64,000 nt of DNA from Marinospirillum perlucidum (GTDB lineage: Bacteria; Pseudomonadota; Gammaproteobacteria; Pseudomonadales; Halomonadaceae), in NCBI RefSeq assembly GCF_003336805.1, contig NZ_QFWJ01000008.1, positions 1-64,000 on the forward strand. The letters run 5' to 3'. Below are positions 16,507-27,837 of this stretch, in pieces; position 1 is the first letter of the stretch, and each line of letters opens with the position of its first letter. The position numbers and the translations under genes were made by a program. The notes under the pieces were generated by a model. That model was not told the origin of the DNA. It saw only the letters and a program-made list of their open reading frames with translations, and did no database searches.

Positions 16507-17859
16507 CTAGACGGCTCCCTGTTGAATCATGGCATTGGCGACTCGCCTGAAGCCGGCAATGTTGGTGCCCAGAACCAGATTTTTTTCCTGGCCAAATTCG
16601 GCCGCTGTCTGGTGGCTGAGAGTAAAGATATCCCGCATGATTTTTTGCAGGCGCTGATCCACTTCATCAAAACTCCACTGTGTCATGCTGGCGTTCTGGG
16701 CCATTTCCAGCTGACTGGTGGCAACTCCGCCTGCATTGGCTGCTTTGCCGGGGCCGTAAGCCAGTCCGGCTTCCAAAAACAGGTCAATGGCCGCTGCTGT
16801 GGAAGGCATGTTGGCACCTTCACACACACAGATAACGCCATTTTGAATCAGGGCCTTGGCATCAAGAGCTGTGAGCTCGTTCTGGGTTGCTGAAGGAAAG
16901 GCGGCCTGGGCAGGGAAATGCCAGACGGCATGGCCTCTTTGAGGGTAATCCTTGACCGCAAGATAGCGCGCGTCGGGATGCTGTTGGATATATTCTTCCA
17001 AAGAGCCTCGGCGAACTTCCTTGATTTCCTTGAGCAGGGCCAGATCGATTCCGCGATCATGATAGATACAGCCTCTGGAATCCGAGCAGGTTACCGGCAG
17101 GGCACCCAGTTGGTAGAGTTTTTCAATCGTATAAAGAGCGACATTGCCCGAGCCGGAAACCAGGCAGGTTTTGCCATCCAGACTTTCATTGCGACTATTG
17201 AGCAGGTTCTCGGCAAAATAGACTGCGCCATAACCGGTGGCTTCTTTACGAACCAGGGATCCGCCCCAGTTGATGTTTTTACCGGTTAATACACCTTCAT
17301 AGCTGGCCGTGAGCCGCTTGTATTGACCGAAGAGGTAACCGATCTCCCTGGCACCGACCCCGATATCTCCTGCGGGCACATCGGTGGTAGAGCCGAGATG
17401 TCGATAAAGTTCACTCATGTAGGCTTGGCAAAAGCGCATGATTTCGGCATCTGATCGCCCCTTGGGATTGAAGTCGGAGCCGCCCTTGCCTCCACCTAGC
17501 GGCAGGCCGGTTAGAGCATTTTTGAAAATCTGTTCAAAACCTAAAAATTTGATAATCCCGGCATTGACGCTGGGGTGGAATCTCAAACCACCTTTATAGG
17601 GGCCAAGCGCTGAATTGAACTGGATCCGAAACCCCTTGTTGACCTGGATTCTATTCTGGTCATCCTGCCAGGTGACTCGAAACAGAAGCTGTCTTTCCGG
17701 TTCGACCAAGCGTTCAATGATATTCTGATCGGAATAGAGAGGATCTTTTTCAATGAGAGGGCGAATCGATTCCAGGACTTCTCGAGCCGCTTGATAGAAT
17801 TCGTTTTGTCCGGGACTGCTTGCTTGAAGACGATCCAGGGTGGTCTGAACGTAGGACAT
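16507..17859 (-). CDS. gdhA: NADP-type glutamate dehydrogenase
   Basis: Catalyses reductive amination of 2-oxoglutarate to glutamate. The 450-residue length fits the hexameric small-subunit class. LPLGGGKGGSDFNPKGRSDAE holds the substrate-binding and catalytic Lys residues; DVPAGDIGVGAREIGYL and the Rossmann motif GSGNVALYTIEKL follow. The start at 17859 is set by AAAAGGAG five bases upstream, rather than an in-frame start six codons earlier. An interrupted inverted repeat flanks its leader (17869-17935). hisC lies upstream on the same strand with a hairpin between them. Confidence 0.97.
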   Translation of the reverse strand: MSYVQTTLDRLQASSPGQNEFYQAAREVLESIRPLIEKDPLYSDQNIIERLVEPERQLLFRVTWQDDQNRIQVNKGFRIQFNSALGPYKGGLRFHPSVNAGIIKFLGFEQIFKNALTGLPLGGGKGGSDFNPKGRSDAEIMRFCQAYMSELYRHLGSTTDVPAGDIGVGAREIGYLFGQYKRLTASYEGVLTGKNINWGGSLVRKEATGYGAVYFAENLLNSRNESLDGKTCLVSGSGNVALYTIEKLYQLGALPVTCSDSRGCIYHDRGIDLALLKEIKEVRRGSLEEYIQQHPDARYLAVKDYPQRGHAVWHFPAQAAFPSATQNELTALDAKALIQNGVICVCEGANMPSTAAAIDLFLEAGLAYGPGKAANAGGVATSQLEMAQNASMTQWSFDEVDQRLQKIMRDIFTLSHQTAAEFGQEKNLVLGTNIAGFRRVANAMIQQGAV

Positions 17860-17868
17860 GAAGGCTCC

Positions 17869-17935
17869 TTTTCGCAAAGATGGGGAGGTTGCATGAACCT
17901 ATATAGTACATCCATGCATCTTTAAGGTGCGAAAA
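17869..17935. promoter_or_regulatory. Interrupted inverted repeat in the gdhA leader
   Basis: TTTTCGCAAAGATG (17869-17882) recurs in inverted form as CATCTTTAAGGTGCGAAAA (17917-17935), the second arm carrying five extra bases. Between the arms lies TACTAT-like sequence on the minus strand that could serve as the -10 box, and a smaller palindrome AGGTTCATGCAACCT. The arrangement would fit an operator or a leader stem for gdhA. Confidence 0.4.
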
Positions 17936-17988
17936 TATAGCTGAAGGGAGGGTTTGCGTCCAGAGGTGTTCTGTTTTGGTGCAAATTG

Positions 17989-18007
17989 GGCGCCCGGAAA
18001 GGGCGCC
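17989..18007 (-). terminator. Hairpin after hisC
   Basis: GGCGCCC and GGGCGCC form a 7-bp GC stem with a 5-base loop 11 bases after the hisC stop, on the side leading to gdhA. The T-tract after it is poor, so it may reduce rather than stop read-through. Confidence 0.55.
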
Positions 18008-18017
18008 TGGCGCAGGT

Positions 18018-19079
18018 TTATAAAACTTGCTTGAGGGTTGTGATCAGTTGCTGGTTTTGCTCGGGGGTGCCAAGCGTTATTCTCAGATACTTGTCGATAC
18101 GAGGTTTGTTGAAATAACGAACCAGCAGTGCCCGGTCACGCAGCTGTTGGGCGAGCTGCTGCGCTGAAGTTGTTTCGGGAACCCGGGCAAAGACAAAGTT
18201 GGCCTTGGAGGGGAGTACCTCGAAGTCGAGTTTTTCCAGTTCCACGGTGAGCTCTTCGCGGCTCTGAATCAGAGTTTGGCAGAGGTTTTGATAGTAGTCT
18301 CTGTCTTCCAGGGCCGCTTGGGCACCAGCCAGAGCCAGACGATCCAGAGGGTAGGAATTGAAGCTGTCCTTGACCCGGTTGAGGCCTTCGATCAGTTCCG
18401 GGCTGCCCAGGGCAAAACCAACTCTCAAGCCAGCCAGGGCCCAGGATTTGGAGAAAGTCTGGGTGACCAGGAGATTGGGGTAGTCCTTGACCAGGCGGGC
18501 GGCTGACTCAGCGCCAAAATCGACATAGGCTTCGTCCACCAGTACGACTGAATCCCGGTTTCTTTCCAGTAGGGCAGTGAGGTCTTGTAGATCCAGGGCC
18601 TTGCCGGTGGGTGCGTTAGGGTTGGGGAAAATAATGCCGCCATTTTCGCTGGGATAATCTTCCAGGCGAATACTGAGTTGGTCATCCAGCGGCTGGAGTT
18701 GATAATCCACTTCGTAAAGCTGGCAATAAACCGGATAGAAGCTATAGGTGATGTCGGGAAAAATCAAAGGAGCCTTCTGTTGGCGAAAGAAAGCCTGGAA
18801 AGCCAGAGCCAGGACTTCATCCGAGCCGTTGCCGACAAAAATATTTTCACTGTCTAACTGGCAATAGCGGGCCAAAGCCTGCTTTAATTCCAGTCCCTGA
18901 GGATCAGGGTAGAGGCGAAGGCTGGCATTTGTTGCCTGGCGGATGGCTTCAAGCACCCTGGGAGAAGGGCCGTAGGGACTTTCGTTGGTGTTCAGCTTGA
19001 TCAGGTTTTCGATTTTAGGCTGCTCGCCCGGTACATAGGGGGTCAGCTGGTGAACCAGCGGGCTCCAGAAACGGCTCAT
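18018..19079 (-). CDS. hisC: Histidinol-phosphate aminotransferase
   Basis: A PLP enzyme that transaminates imidazole-acetol phosphate in histidine synthesis and often also serves aromatic amino acids. At 353 residues it has the family's [16 protein letters not shown] opening, [16 protein letters not shown], the [12 protein letters not shown] turn, DEAYVDFG and the PLP-lysine motif [15 protein letters not shown]. No other his gene is nearby; it is divergent from rsuA with 53 bases between. In Pseudomonas relatives a hisC paralogue is found near cmk-rpsA, so this may be an isolated copy of that type (inference). Confidence 0.94.
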   Translation of the reverse strand: MSRFWSPLVHQLTPYVPGEQPKIENLIKLNTNESPYGPSPRVLEAIRQATNASLRLYPDPQGLELKQALARYCQLDSENIFVGNGSDEVLALAFQAFFRQQKAPLIFPDITYSFYPVYCQLYEVDYQLQPLDDQLSIRLEDYPSENGGIIFPNPNAPTGKALDLQDLTALLERNRDSVVLVDEAYVDFGAESAARLVKDYPNLLVTQTFSKSWALAGLRVGFALGSPELIEGLNRVKDSFNSYPLDRLALAGAQAALEDRDYYQNLCQTLIQSREELTVELEKLDFEVLPSKANFVFARVPETTSAQQLAQQLRDRALLVRYFNKPRIDKYLRITLGTPEQNQQLITTLKQVL

Positions 19080-19132
19080 ATTTAACCCTTGGGAATCAAT
19101 TTCAGAAAAAATAAAGAGCTACTTTATACCTT

Positions 19133-19858
19133 ATGGCAAAACAAACTCAACGTTTGGACAAGTTTCTGGCCAGTACGACTGAATTAACGCGAAGCCTGGC
19201 CAAGAAGGCGCTTCACCGCGGAGAAGTCAGTGTGAATGGCGAGGTGGTCAAGAACCCCGGGGTGCAGCTTACTGCCGAAGATGAAGTGGTCTGGCTGGAG
19301 CAAAGCCTAAAGAGCTGGGGGCCTCGCTATCTGCTGATGAACAAGCCGGCTGGATATGAGTGCACAAGCCGCAGTAGTCATCATCCGTTGGTACAGGATC
19401 TTCTGGATTTGCCGGATAAAGCCAGTATTCACCCGGTCGGCCGCCTGGATGTCGAGACTACAGGTTTACTGCTTTTGACCGATGATGGTCAATGGCTTCA
19501 CAAAATTACCTCACCCCGTTACCAGAAAGAAAAGGTATATTTTGCAGAATTGGCTGAACCTCTTGTGGAAGGAGCGGCTGCTTCCCTGGCAGAGGGGGTG
19601 CTGTTGGAGGGGGAAGAAAAGCCGACAGAGCCGGCCAAACTGGAAATTTTGGATCCACAGCGCGTACGCCTGACCGTGACGGAAGGCCGTTACCATCTGG
19701 TTCGCAGGCTTTTTGCAGCCTTGGGAAACCGGGTAGTGCGTTTACACCGCGAAGCAGTTGCGGGACTCTGGCTGGATGAAAAGGCGCTGCCTGCGGGAAG
19801 CTGGCGGCATCTGAGTGAGGAGGAGGTGCAGGGGGCAGCCCAGGCACCCAGGGTATAA
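19133..19858 (+). CDS. rsuA: 16S rRNA pseudouridine(516) synthase
   Basis: Converts U516 of 16S rRNA to pseudouridine. The 241-residue protein has an N-terminal S4 RNA-binding domain (RLDKFLASTTELTRSLAKKAL), then LLMNKPAGYECTS and the catalytic motif VGRLDVETTGLLLLTDDG with its Asp. TEGRYHLVRRLFAALGNRV is the other RsuA/RluB-family signature. The overall order matches E. coli RsuA as recalled, though RluB or RluE-type specificity cannot be excluded by eye. Confidence 0.9.
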   Translation: MAKQTQRLDKFLASTTELTRSLAKKALHRGEVSVNGEVVKNPGVQLTAEDEVVWLEQSLKSWGPRYLLMNKPAGYECTSRSSHHPLVQDLLDLPDKASIHPVGRLDVETTGLLLLTDDGQWLHKITSPRYQKEKVYFAELAEPLVEGAAASLAEGVLLEGEEKPTEPAKLEILDPQRVRLTVTEGRYHLVRRLFAALGNRVVRLHREAVAGLWLDEKALPAGSWRHLSEEEVQGAAQAPRV

Positions 19859-19897
19859 TTGACCGGGACGAGCCGGTTACAGAACAGGATTTTCAGG

Positions 19898-20233
19898 ATG
19901 CAAACCATGAAAAACCGCATGTTGATCGAATTGGAGCGTATCCGTAAGGATATCAATCGCGAAGTTATCAATCCCTTGGTTCCGGAGTTGAGCCTTGCCG
20001 ATCTGGGGCCGCTTTTGACTATGGTGGCCAATGCCAGGGCTCAGTATGTGAAAACCCTCTTGGATCTGGCTCAGTCCACCGAAGGTGAGGCCCCTCAGGT
20101 AGAACAGGTTCAGGCATTGCGTGATCAGCGTTTCATTTTTGAAGAATTGGTGGCGGCAACCAATGCCCTGGAGACAGTGATTCAGCGTGAATATATGGAT
20201 GTCAAGGATAGTCAGAGACCAAAACCTGCTTAA
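19898..20233 (+). CDS. Conserved hypothetical helical protein
   Basis: A 111-residue protein, predicted to be mainly alpha-helical (RMLIELERIRKDINREV, ANARAQYVKTLLDLAQS, LRDQRFIFEELVAATNALE). I do not recognise a named family. The start could be ATG 19898 or 19907; AGGA motifs serve either. It starts 40 bases after rsuA on the same strand and precedes fabD by 87 bases, so it is probably co-transcribed with rsuA. Confidence 0.65.
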   Translation: MQTMKNRMLIELERIRKDINREVINPLVPELSLADLGPLLTMVANARAQYVKTLLDLAQSTEGEAPQVEQVQALRDQRFIFEELVAATNALETVIQREYMDVKDSQRPKPA

Positions 20234-20245
20234 AAGTAGACAAAA

Positions 20246-20280
20246 GGCATAGCCTTCTGTGAGGGCTATGCTAGAATGCG
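20246..20280 (+). promoter_or_regulatory. Hairpin and extended -10 promoter before fabD
   Basis: GCATAGCC (20247-20254) pairs with GGCTATGC (20264-20271). Immediately after, TGCTAGAAT (20269-20277) gives an extended -10 element (TGn plus TAGAAT); no -35 is needed for this promoter type and none is seen. It would start transcription roughly 35 bases before fabD. Confidence 0.5.
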
Positions 20281-20319
20281 CGCCCATAATTGAGCTGAGT
20301 ATAGGAACAAGGTGACTTT

Positions 20320-21279
20320 ATGGCTTCTACCCTGGCATTTGTTTTTCCTGGGCAGGGCTCCCAGCAGCTGGGAATGCTTGCTGAACTGGCAGAACGGTAT
20401 GCAGTTGTGCGGGCTACTTTTGAAGAAGCATCCGCTGTTTTGGGTTATGACTTGTGGGAACTGGTTCAGGAAGGTCCAGCTGATCAGCTGAATCAGACCG
20501 ATAAGACCCAGCCTGCGCTTCTGGCGGCCAGTGTTGCTGTCTGGCGGGTCTGGAAAGAACTGGAAGGCGCTCATCCTGCTTGGGTGGCGGGTCATAGTCT
20601 GGGTGAATATTCTGCCCTGGTTTGCAGTGGTGCCCTGGACTTTGCTGATGGTTTGCGTCTGGTTCGTGCCCGCGGCGAATTTATGCAGGCTGCAGTGCCG
20701 CAGGGTGAGGGTGCCATGGCCGCCATTCTGGGTCTGGATGCCGAAGCGGTGGAAAAAGCCTGCGCCGAAGCTGCAGAGGGTGAAGTCGTTCAGGCAGTCA
20801 ATTATAATGCCCCCGGCCAGATCGTGATTGCCGGTTCTGTTGCCGCAGTTGATAGAGCCATTGCTGCCTGTCAGGCTGCCGGTGCCCGCAAGGCCATGCC
20901 GCTTCCGGTCAGTGTGCCTTCTCATTGTGAGTTGATGCGTCCAGCGGCTGAGAAGCTGGCAGAAGAGTTGAATCGCATTCAGCTCAACAAGCCGCGTGTG
21001 CCTGTGATTCAGAATGTGAATGCAGCACCTGAAACTGAAGTCTCCAAGCTGCGTGACAATCTGGTTGCTCAGCTTTACCGTCCGGTGCGCTGGATTGAAA
21101 CCATCGAGTTTATGGATGCCCAGGGCGTGGATACCTATCTGGAATGTGGTCCAGGCAAGGTGCTGGTCGGTCTTAACAAGCGCATCGTCAAGCCAGCCAA
21201 GAGCCTGGCCGTGAATGATCCTGACTCGGTAATGGCTGCGCTGGAGTTGTTGCGCGGCCAGCAGGAAGCGAACGCATAA
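20320..21279 (+). CDS. fabD: Malonyl-CoA:ACP transacylase
   Basis: Moves malonyl groups from CoA to acyl-carrier protein to start chain extension. The 319-residue sequence has FVFPGQGSQQLGML at the start, the nucleophile motif GHSLGEYSALV (Ser 93), and SVPSHCELM with the catalytic His. GPGKVLVGLNKRI closes the fold. Length is normal. It opens the fatty-acid cluster, followed 18 bases later by fabG; plsX and rpmF, which often precede fabD, are not in the window. Confidence 0.98.
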   Translation: MASTLAFVFPGQGSQQLGMLAELAERYAVVRATFEEASAVLGYDLWELVQEGPADQLNQTDKTQPALLAASVAVWRVWKELEGAHPAWVAGHSLGEYSALVCSGALDFADGLRLVRARGEFMQAAVPQGEGAMAAILGLDAEAVEKACAEAAEGEVVQAVNYNAPGQIVIAGSVAAVDRAIAACQAAGARKAMPLPVSVPSHCELMRPAAEKLAEELNRIQLNKPRVPVIQNVNAAPETEVSKLRDNLVAQLYRPVRWIETIEFMDAQGVDTYLECGPGKVLVGLNKRIVKPAKSLAVNDPDSVMAALELLRGQQEANA

Positions 21280-21297
21280 AAGAAAGCGAGAACAAAG

Positions 21298-22062
21298 ATG
21301 ACTGAACAACAGACACAAGAAAATCTGCAGGGTCGCGTAGCTCTGGTGACCGGTGCCAGTCGTGGTATTGGCCGGGCTATCGCTGTGGAGCTGGGCCGTC
21401 GCGGAGCGACCGTGATCGGTACTGCTACCAGCGAATCCGGTGCCCAGAAGATTACGGAAGGTCTTCGCGAAGCCGGTGTTGAAGGCCAGGGCATGCAGCT
21501 GAATGTGACCGATGCCGATTCTATTGCCCAGGTACTGAAAACGATTACCGATGAGCAGGGTGCGCCGACCATTTTGGTCAACAATGCAGGGATCACCCAG
21601 GACAACATCATGATGCGGATGAAGGAAGAGGAGTGGGATTCAGTAATGGATACCAACCTCAAGTCTGTTTATCGCATGAGCAAGGCCTGTCTGCGTGCCA
21701 TGACCAAGGCTCGCTGGGGTCGTATTATCAATATCAGTTCCGTAGTTGCTACCATGGGTAATATGGGCCAAGCTAACTATGCGGCTGCCAAGGCCGGTAT
21801 GGAAGGCTTCACCAAGTCTCTGGCCCGTGAACTGGGTTCACGTAATATTACTGTCAATGCGGTCGCGCCCGGCTTTATTGCCACGGACATGACCGAGGTG
21901 CTGCCCGAAGAACAGAAAGAATTTCTGATCAAGCAGGTGCCGCTGGGCCGCCTGGGCAAACCAGAAGAAATTGCAGCTGCCGTGGGTTTTCTGGCCAGTG
22001 AGCCAGCGGCTTATATTACCGGCGAAACCCTGCATGTTAATGGCGGCATGAACATGCGGTAA
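21298..22062 (+). CDS. fabG: 3-oxoacyl-ACP reductase
   Basis: NADPH-dependent reductase of fatty-acid elongation. The 254-residue short-chain dehydrogenase has the cofactor motif TGASRGIGRAIA, NNAGIT, the active-site Ser in INISSVV and the YAAAKAG Tyr-Lys pair, then the LHVNGGMNM ending. The first nine residues are a polar extension compared with E. coli FabG. It follows fabD closely and is separated from acpP by a 135-base region with nested inverted repeats. Confidence 0.98.
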   Translation: MTEQQTQENLQGRVALVTGASRGIGRAIAVELGRRGATVIGTATSESGAQKITEGLREAGVEGQGMQLNVTDADSIAQVLKTITDEQGAPTILVNNAGITQDNIMMRMKEEEWDSVMDTNLKSVYRMSKACLRAMTKARWGRIINISSVVATMGNMGQANYAAAKAGMEGFTKSLARELGSRNITVNAVAPGFIATDMTEVLPEEQKEFLIKQVPLGRLGKPEEIAAAVGFLASEPAAYITGETLHVNGGMNMR

Positions 22063-22074
22063 AAACCTTTTCTT

Positions 22075-22141
22075 CGAAGTGGATTTTTTTAACCAAAATC
22101 ACTGATTTTAGGTTGCAAGAGTCCACTTCGGTTTATAAACT
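22075..22141 (+). promoter_or_regulatory. Nested inverted repeats and putative acpP promoter
   Basis: CGAAGTGGA (22075-22083) and TCCACTTCG (22122-22130) form a perfect 9-bp outer repeat. Inside lies a second palindrome, AAAATCACTGATTTT (22095-22109), extended by AACC and GGTT. TTGCAA (22113-22118) and TATAAA (22134-22139), or TAAACT two bases on, could be the acpP promoter, which would overlap the right outer arm. The structure could therefore be an operator or an mRNA stem upstream of acpP. Confidence 0.45.
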
Positions 22142-22197
22142 GGCGTGCAATTTTAGACAATGCACGGCAAGACTCTAACCAGGAGCAAACAAACGTT

Positions 22198-22431
22198 ATG
22201 AGTACCATCGAAGAGCGCGTAAAAAAGATCGTCGCCGAACAACTGGGTGTTAAGGAAGAGGAAATTCAAAACTCCTCATCCTTCGTCGAGGACCTGGGCG
22301 CTGATTCTCTGGACACTGTCGAGCTGGTTATGGCTCTTGAAGAAGAATTCGAGACCGAAATCCCAGACGAAGAAGCAGAGAAAATCACGACTGTTCAAGA
22401 AGCTGTCGACTACGTTAATGCTCACCAGTAA
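22198..22431 (+). CDS. acpP: Acyl carrier protein
   Basis: The 77-residue carrier that holds growing acyl chains. The phosphopantetheine attachment Ser lies in [19 protein letters not shown], and the protein is very acidic, as usual. Its start has GGAGCAAAC upstream. It has its own putative promoter in the preceding gap and a strong terminator behind it, which suits its much higher expression relative to the neighbouring enzymes. Confidence 0.98.
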   Translation: MSTIEERVKKIVAEQLGVKEEEIQNSSSFVEDLGADSLDTVELVMALEEEFETEIPDEEAEKITTVQEAVDYVNAHQ

Positions 22432-22486
22432 GCCCAGGCTTGCTGCTAGGCAGTGAAGTTCCGGATTGTTTGTCTGGCTTCACAGA

Positions 22487-22522
22487 AAACCGCTTCACCC
22501 CTGACCGGGTGCGGCGGTTTTT
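22487..22522 (+). terminator. Intrinsic terminator of acpP
   Basis: AAACCGC and CACCC pair with GGGTG and GCGGTTT, separated by a 2x2 internal loop and closed by a 6-base loop, followed by T residues. Located 55 bases after the acpP stop. Confidence 0.85.
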
Positions 22523-22640
22523 CGTTTTTTAGGATATAATGCACAGCGGTTAGGGGTCGCCAAGCGAAGGCGCGGCCTATTTATATGCAAGATCCGGCTC
22601 CGGGTCTGGTATCAGGTCATTAGTATTTGGAGGAAGGGGC

Positions 22641-23879
22641 ATGTCACGAAGAAGAGTTGTGGTCACTGGGATGGGGTTGGTAACTCCTCTGGGAAACAAC
22701 CTGGATGAATCCTGGAAGGGGATTCTGGCTGGTCAAAGTGGCGTTGCTCCCATTGAAAACTTTGATGCCACTGCTTTTAGCACCCGCTTCGGTGCTCAGG
22801 TAAAGAATTTTAATGTGGAAGACTATATGTCGGTCAAGGATGCCCGCAAAATGGATACCTTTATCCAGTACGGCATGGCCGCAGCCATCCAGGCGATTGA
22901 GAACTCGGGCCTGGAGTGCAATGAAGAAAATGCCGATCGCATCGGTTGTGCCATCGGTTCCGGCATTGGTGGTCTGCCCATGATCGAGAAAAACCACGAT
23001 GCCCTGAACAAGGGTGGTCCCCGTAAGGTGTCTCCTTTCTTTGTGCCTGGCTCCATCATCAACATGATTTCCGGTAACCTGGCCATCCGCTATGGCTACA
23101 AGGGGCCTAATATTGCGATCACCACGGCCTGTACCACGGGCACCCACAATATCGGCTATTCCGCCCGAACTATTGCCTATGGGGATGCTGATGTCATGGT
23201 TTGTGGCGGTGCTGAGTGTGCCAGTACTCCACTGGGTGTAGCTGGCTTTGCCGCTGCCCGTGCACTTTCTACCCGCAACGATGATCCGGTAGCTGCCAGC
23301 CGTCCCTGGGACAAGGATCGTGACGGTTTTGTTCTGGGTGACGGTGCCGGTGTTCTGGTGCTGGAAGAGTATGAACATGCCAAGGCGCGGGGCGCTACCA
23401 TCTATGCTGAACTGAGTGGCTTTGGTATGAGTGATGATGCTTATCACATGACGCTGCCCCCCTCGGAAGGTACAGGTGCAGCGGCTGCTATGCGCAATGC
23501 CATCAAGGATTCTGGTCTTAATCCTGACCAGATTGATTACATCAATGCCCACGGCACCTCGACGCCTGCTGGTGATGTGGCCGAAAGCAAGGCGGTGGAG
23601 TCGGTGCTGGGCGCTGCATCCAAACAGGTTGCCGTGAGTTCCACCAAGTCCATGATCGGGCATCTGCTGGGTGCTGCCGGTGCCGTTGAAGCTGTCTTCT
23701 CGGTTCTGGCGATTCGTGACCAGGTAGCACCACCGACGATTAATCTGGATAACCCGGATGAAGCCTGTACGCTGGATTACGTGCCTCATGAAGCTCGCCA
23801 GATGGAGGTGAAGCATAGCCTCTCCAACTCCTTTGGTTTTGGGGGCACTAACGGCAGCCTGATCTTTAGCAAGGTCTAA
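22641..23879 (+). CDS. fabF: 3-oxoacyl-ACP synthase II
   Basis: Condenses malonyl-ACP with acyl-ACP. The 412-residue thiolase-fold enzyme shows [15 protein letters not shown] at the start, the nucleophile Cys in [13 protein letters not shown], the first His in [13 protein letters not shown] and the second in [16 protein letters not shown], with [17 protein letters not shown] at the end. The triad is complete. AGGAAGGGG precedes the ATG. A TATAAT at 22535-22540, without a clear -35, may be a weak promoter behind the acpP terminator. Confidence 0.98.
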   Translation: MSRRRVVVTGMGLVTPLGNNLDESWKGILAGQSGVAPIENFDATAFSTRFGAQVKNFNVEDYMSVKDARKMDTFIQYGMAAAIQAIENSGLECNEENADRIGCAIGSGIGGLPMIEKNHDALNKGGPRKVSPFFVPGSIINMISGNLAIRYGYKGPNIAITTACTTGTHNIGYSARTIAYGDADVMVCGGAECASTPLGVAGFAAARALSTRNDDPVAASRPWDKDRDGFVLGDGAGVLVLEEYEHAKARGATIYAELSGFGMSDDAYHMTLPPSEGTGAAAAMRNAIKDSGLNPDQIDYINAHGTSTPAGDVAESKAVESVLGAASKQVAVSSTKSMIGHLLGAAGAVEAVFSVLAIRDQVAPPTINLDNPDEACTLDYVPHEARQMEVKHSLSNSFGFGGTNGSLIFSKV

Positions 23880-23886
23880 TTAGGGC

Positions 23887-24732
23887 ATGTCCGTATTGCG
23901 AACCCTGGTTGATGGCCATGAACCCTCACCGGAAGACCTGGACTGGCTGCTGGCCAGCCGGGCCCTGGCTTTTGGCGAGGGAGTCTTCACCAGTGTTCGC
24001 ATCTGGCAGGGCAGGGCCATTTTTTGGCCCGATCATCTGCAACGCCTGAAAAAAGGTCTGCAGAGTCTCAAAGCGGAAGTCCAAGGCCACTTTTGGGAAA
24101 AGCTTCAGACGGAAGTCCAGCAAGAAGCTGAATACCAGGTGTCCGGAATGCTCAAGGTCATGCTTCTGGCTGGTCCAGGAGGCCGAGGCTATCGTCGGGG
24201 TGGCGAGCGCTTGCCCTGGCATCGGGTGCTCTCGGGTCGGCAACTGCCACTTCAGCAGGCGGCCTACCAGGGGGTAACCGTCTGGTGGCAACCCAGTCCC
24301 GAAACTGGCCCCCAGACGGATAACAAACATCTAAATCGCCTCTGTCAGGTACTGGCTTCCGAAGCCTGCCCCGATCACTACCCTGAAGCCCTGCTCCATG
24401 ATTCCCGGGGGCGCATTACCGAAGCCATTGCCCGTAATGTTTTCTGGTACGCCCAGGGCACTTGGCATACCCCCGCCCTGAGTCGCGGTGCCCTGGAAGG
24501 CGTGATGCGTAAGCAGCTTTTGCAGGCTACCGGTGCGATGGAGGAGGATGCGGCTTCTCTGGAGGCTTTGCAGGCCAGTGAAGAAGTCCTGCTGTGTAAT
24601 AGTCTTCAGGGGATCTGGCCGGTGGTGCAGCTGGATGCAGAAGAAGGCTCTCTGGGGCGCTGGCCGCTGGGTCCACAAACGCGCTCACTGATGACTGCTT
24701 TTCATCCCGGGATGGGATTACCCCAGGCGTAA
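23887..24732 (+). CDS. pabC: 4-amino-4-deoxychorismate lyase
   Basis: PLP fold-type IV enzyme releasing pyruvate from aminodeoxychorismate to give p-aminobenzoate for folate. The 281-residue protein has SRALAFGEGVFTSVRIW at the start, the PLP-Lys in TDNKHLNRLCQVLA, and LHDSRGRITEAIARNVFWY followed by SRGALEGVMRKQLL. Starts 8 bases after fabF, so the two are co-transcribed. The position between fabF and mltG is the usual one. Confidence 0.94.
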   Translation: MSVLRTLVDGHEPSPEDLDWLLASRALAFGEGVFTSVRIWQGRAIFWPDHLQRLKKGLQSLKAEVQGHFWEKLQTEVQQEAEYQVSGMLKVMLLAGPGGRGYRRGGERLPWHRVLSGRQLPLQQAAYQGVTVWWQPSPETGPQTDNKHLNRLCQVLASEACPDHYPEALLHDSRGRITEAIARNVFWYAQGTWHTPALSRGALEGVMRKQLLQATGAMEEDAASLEALQASEEVLLCNSLQGIWPVVQLDAEEGSLGRWPLGPQTRSLMTAFHPGMGLPQA

Positions 24733-24743
24733 GGATTAAATTG

Positions 24744-27487
<2,744 letters not shown>

Positions 27488-27495
<8 letters not shown>

Positions 27496-27823
27496 AACCA
27501 AGACTTTGACACTCAAATTGAGAGACAAGCAGGCGCTCTATGCCGCCTATATGCCTTTCCTGAAACGTGGTGGTCTTTTTATCCCCACCAGTCGCCACTT
27601 CAAGCCTGGCGAAACCGTTCAGGTTTCGCTGCAGCTGGCCGATGAGCAGGACCCTATCGAAATAGTGGGTACCCTGGCCTGGCGTACCCCGGTCGGGGCC
27701 CAGGGTCGCAAGACACCGGGAATCGGAATCCATTTTGCCGAGGACGAGGATTCTCCGCGTTACTTTATTGAAGATCAGTTGGCTGGTCTGCTGAATACCG
27801 ATAAATTAACACATACCATTTAG
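27488..27823 (+). CDS. pilZ: PilZ domain protein (type IV pilus assembly)
   Basis: An 111-residue single PilZ domain. In the holB-pilZ-tatD position this is the original PilZ, needed for type IV pilus formation in Pseudomonas and Xanthomonas. Like those, it lacks the N-terminal RxxxR and the D/NxSxxG motifs that bind cyclic-di-GMP in other PilZ proteins; the segment LFIPTSRHFKPGETVQVSL and the closing PGIGIHFAEDED are kept. No pil genes are in the window. It overlaps holB by eight bases. Confidence 0.9.
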
Positions 27824-27837
27824 GAGCCGAAGACTTT

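Noticed and set aside
20266-21318. A 350-codon open frame on the minus strand opposite fabD
   Set aside because: Same reason as above; the plus-strand fabD is unambiguous.
22535-22540. TATAAT as a strong fabF promoter
   Set aside because: No -35 or extended -10 is present at the right spacing and it overlaps the area just behind the acpP terminator; kept only as a weak possibility in the fabF entry.
22644-23816. A 390-codon open frame on the minus strand opposite fabF
   Set aside because: It is antisense to a gene with a complete catalytic triad; its composition is an antisense shadow and it has no ribosome-binding site.
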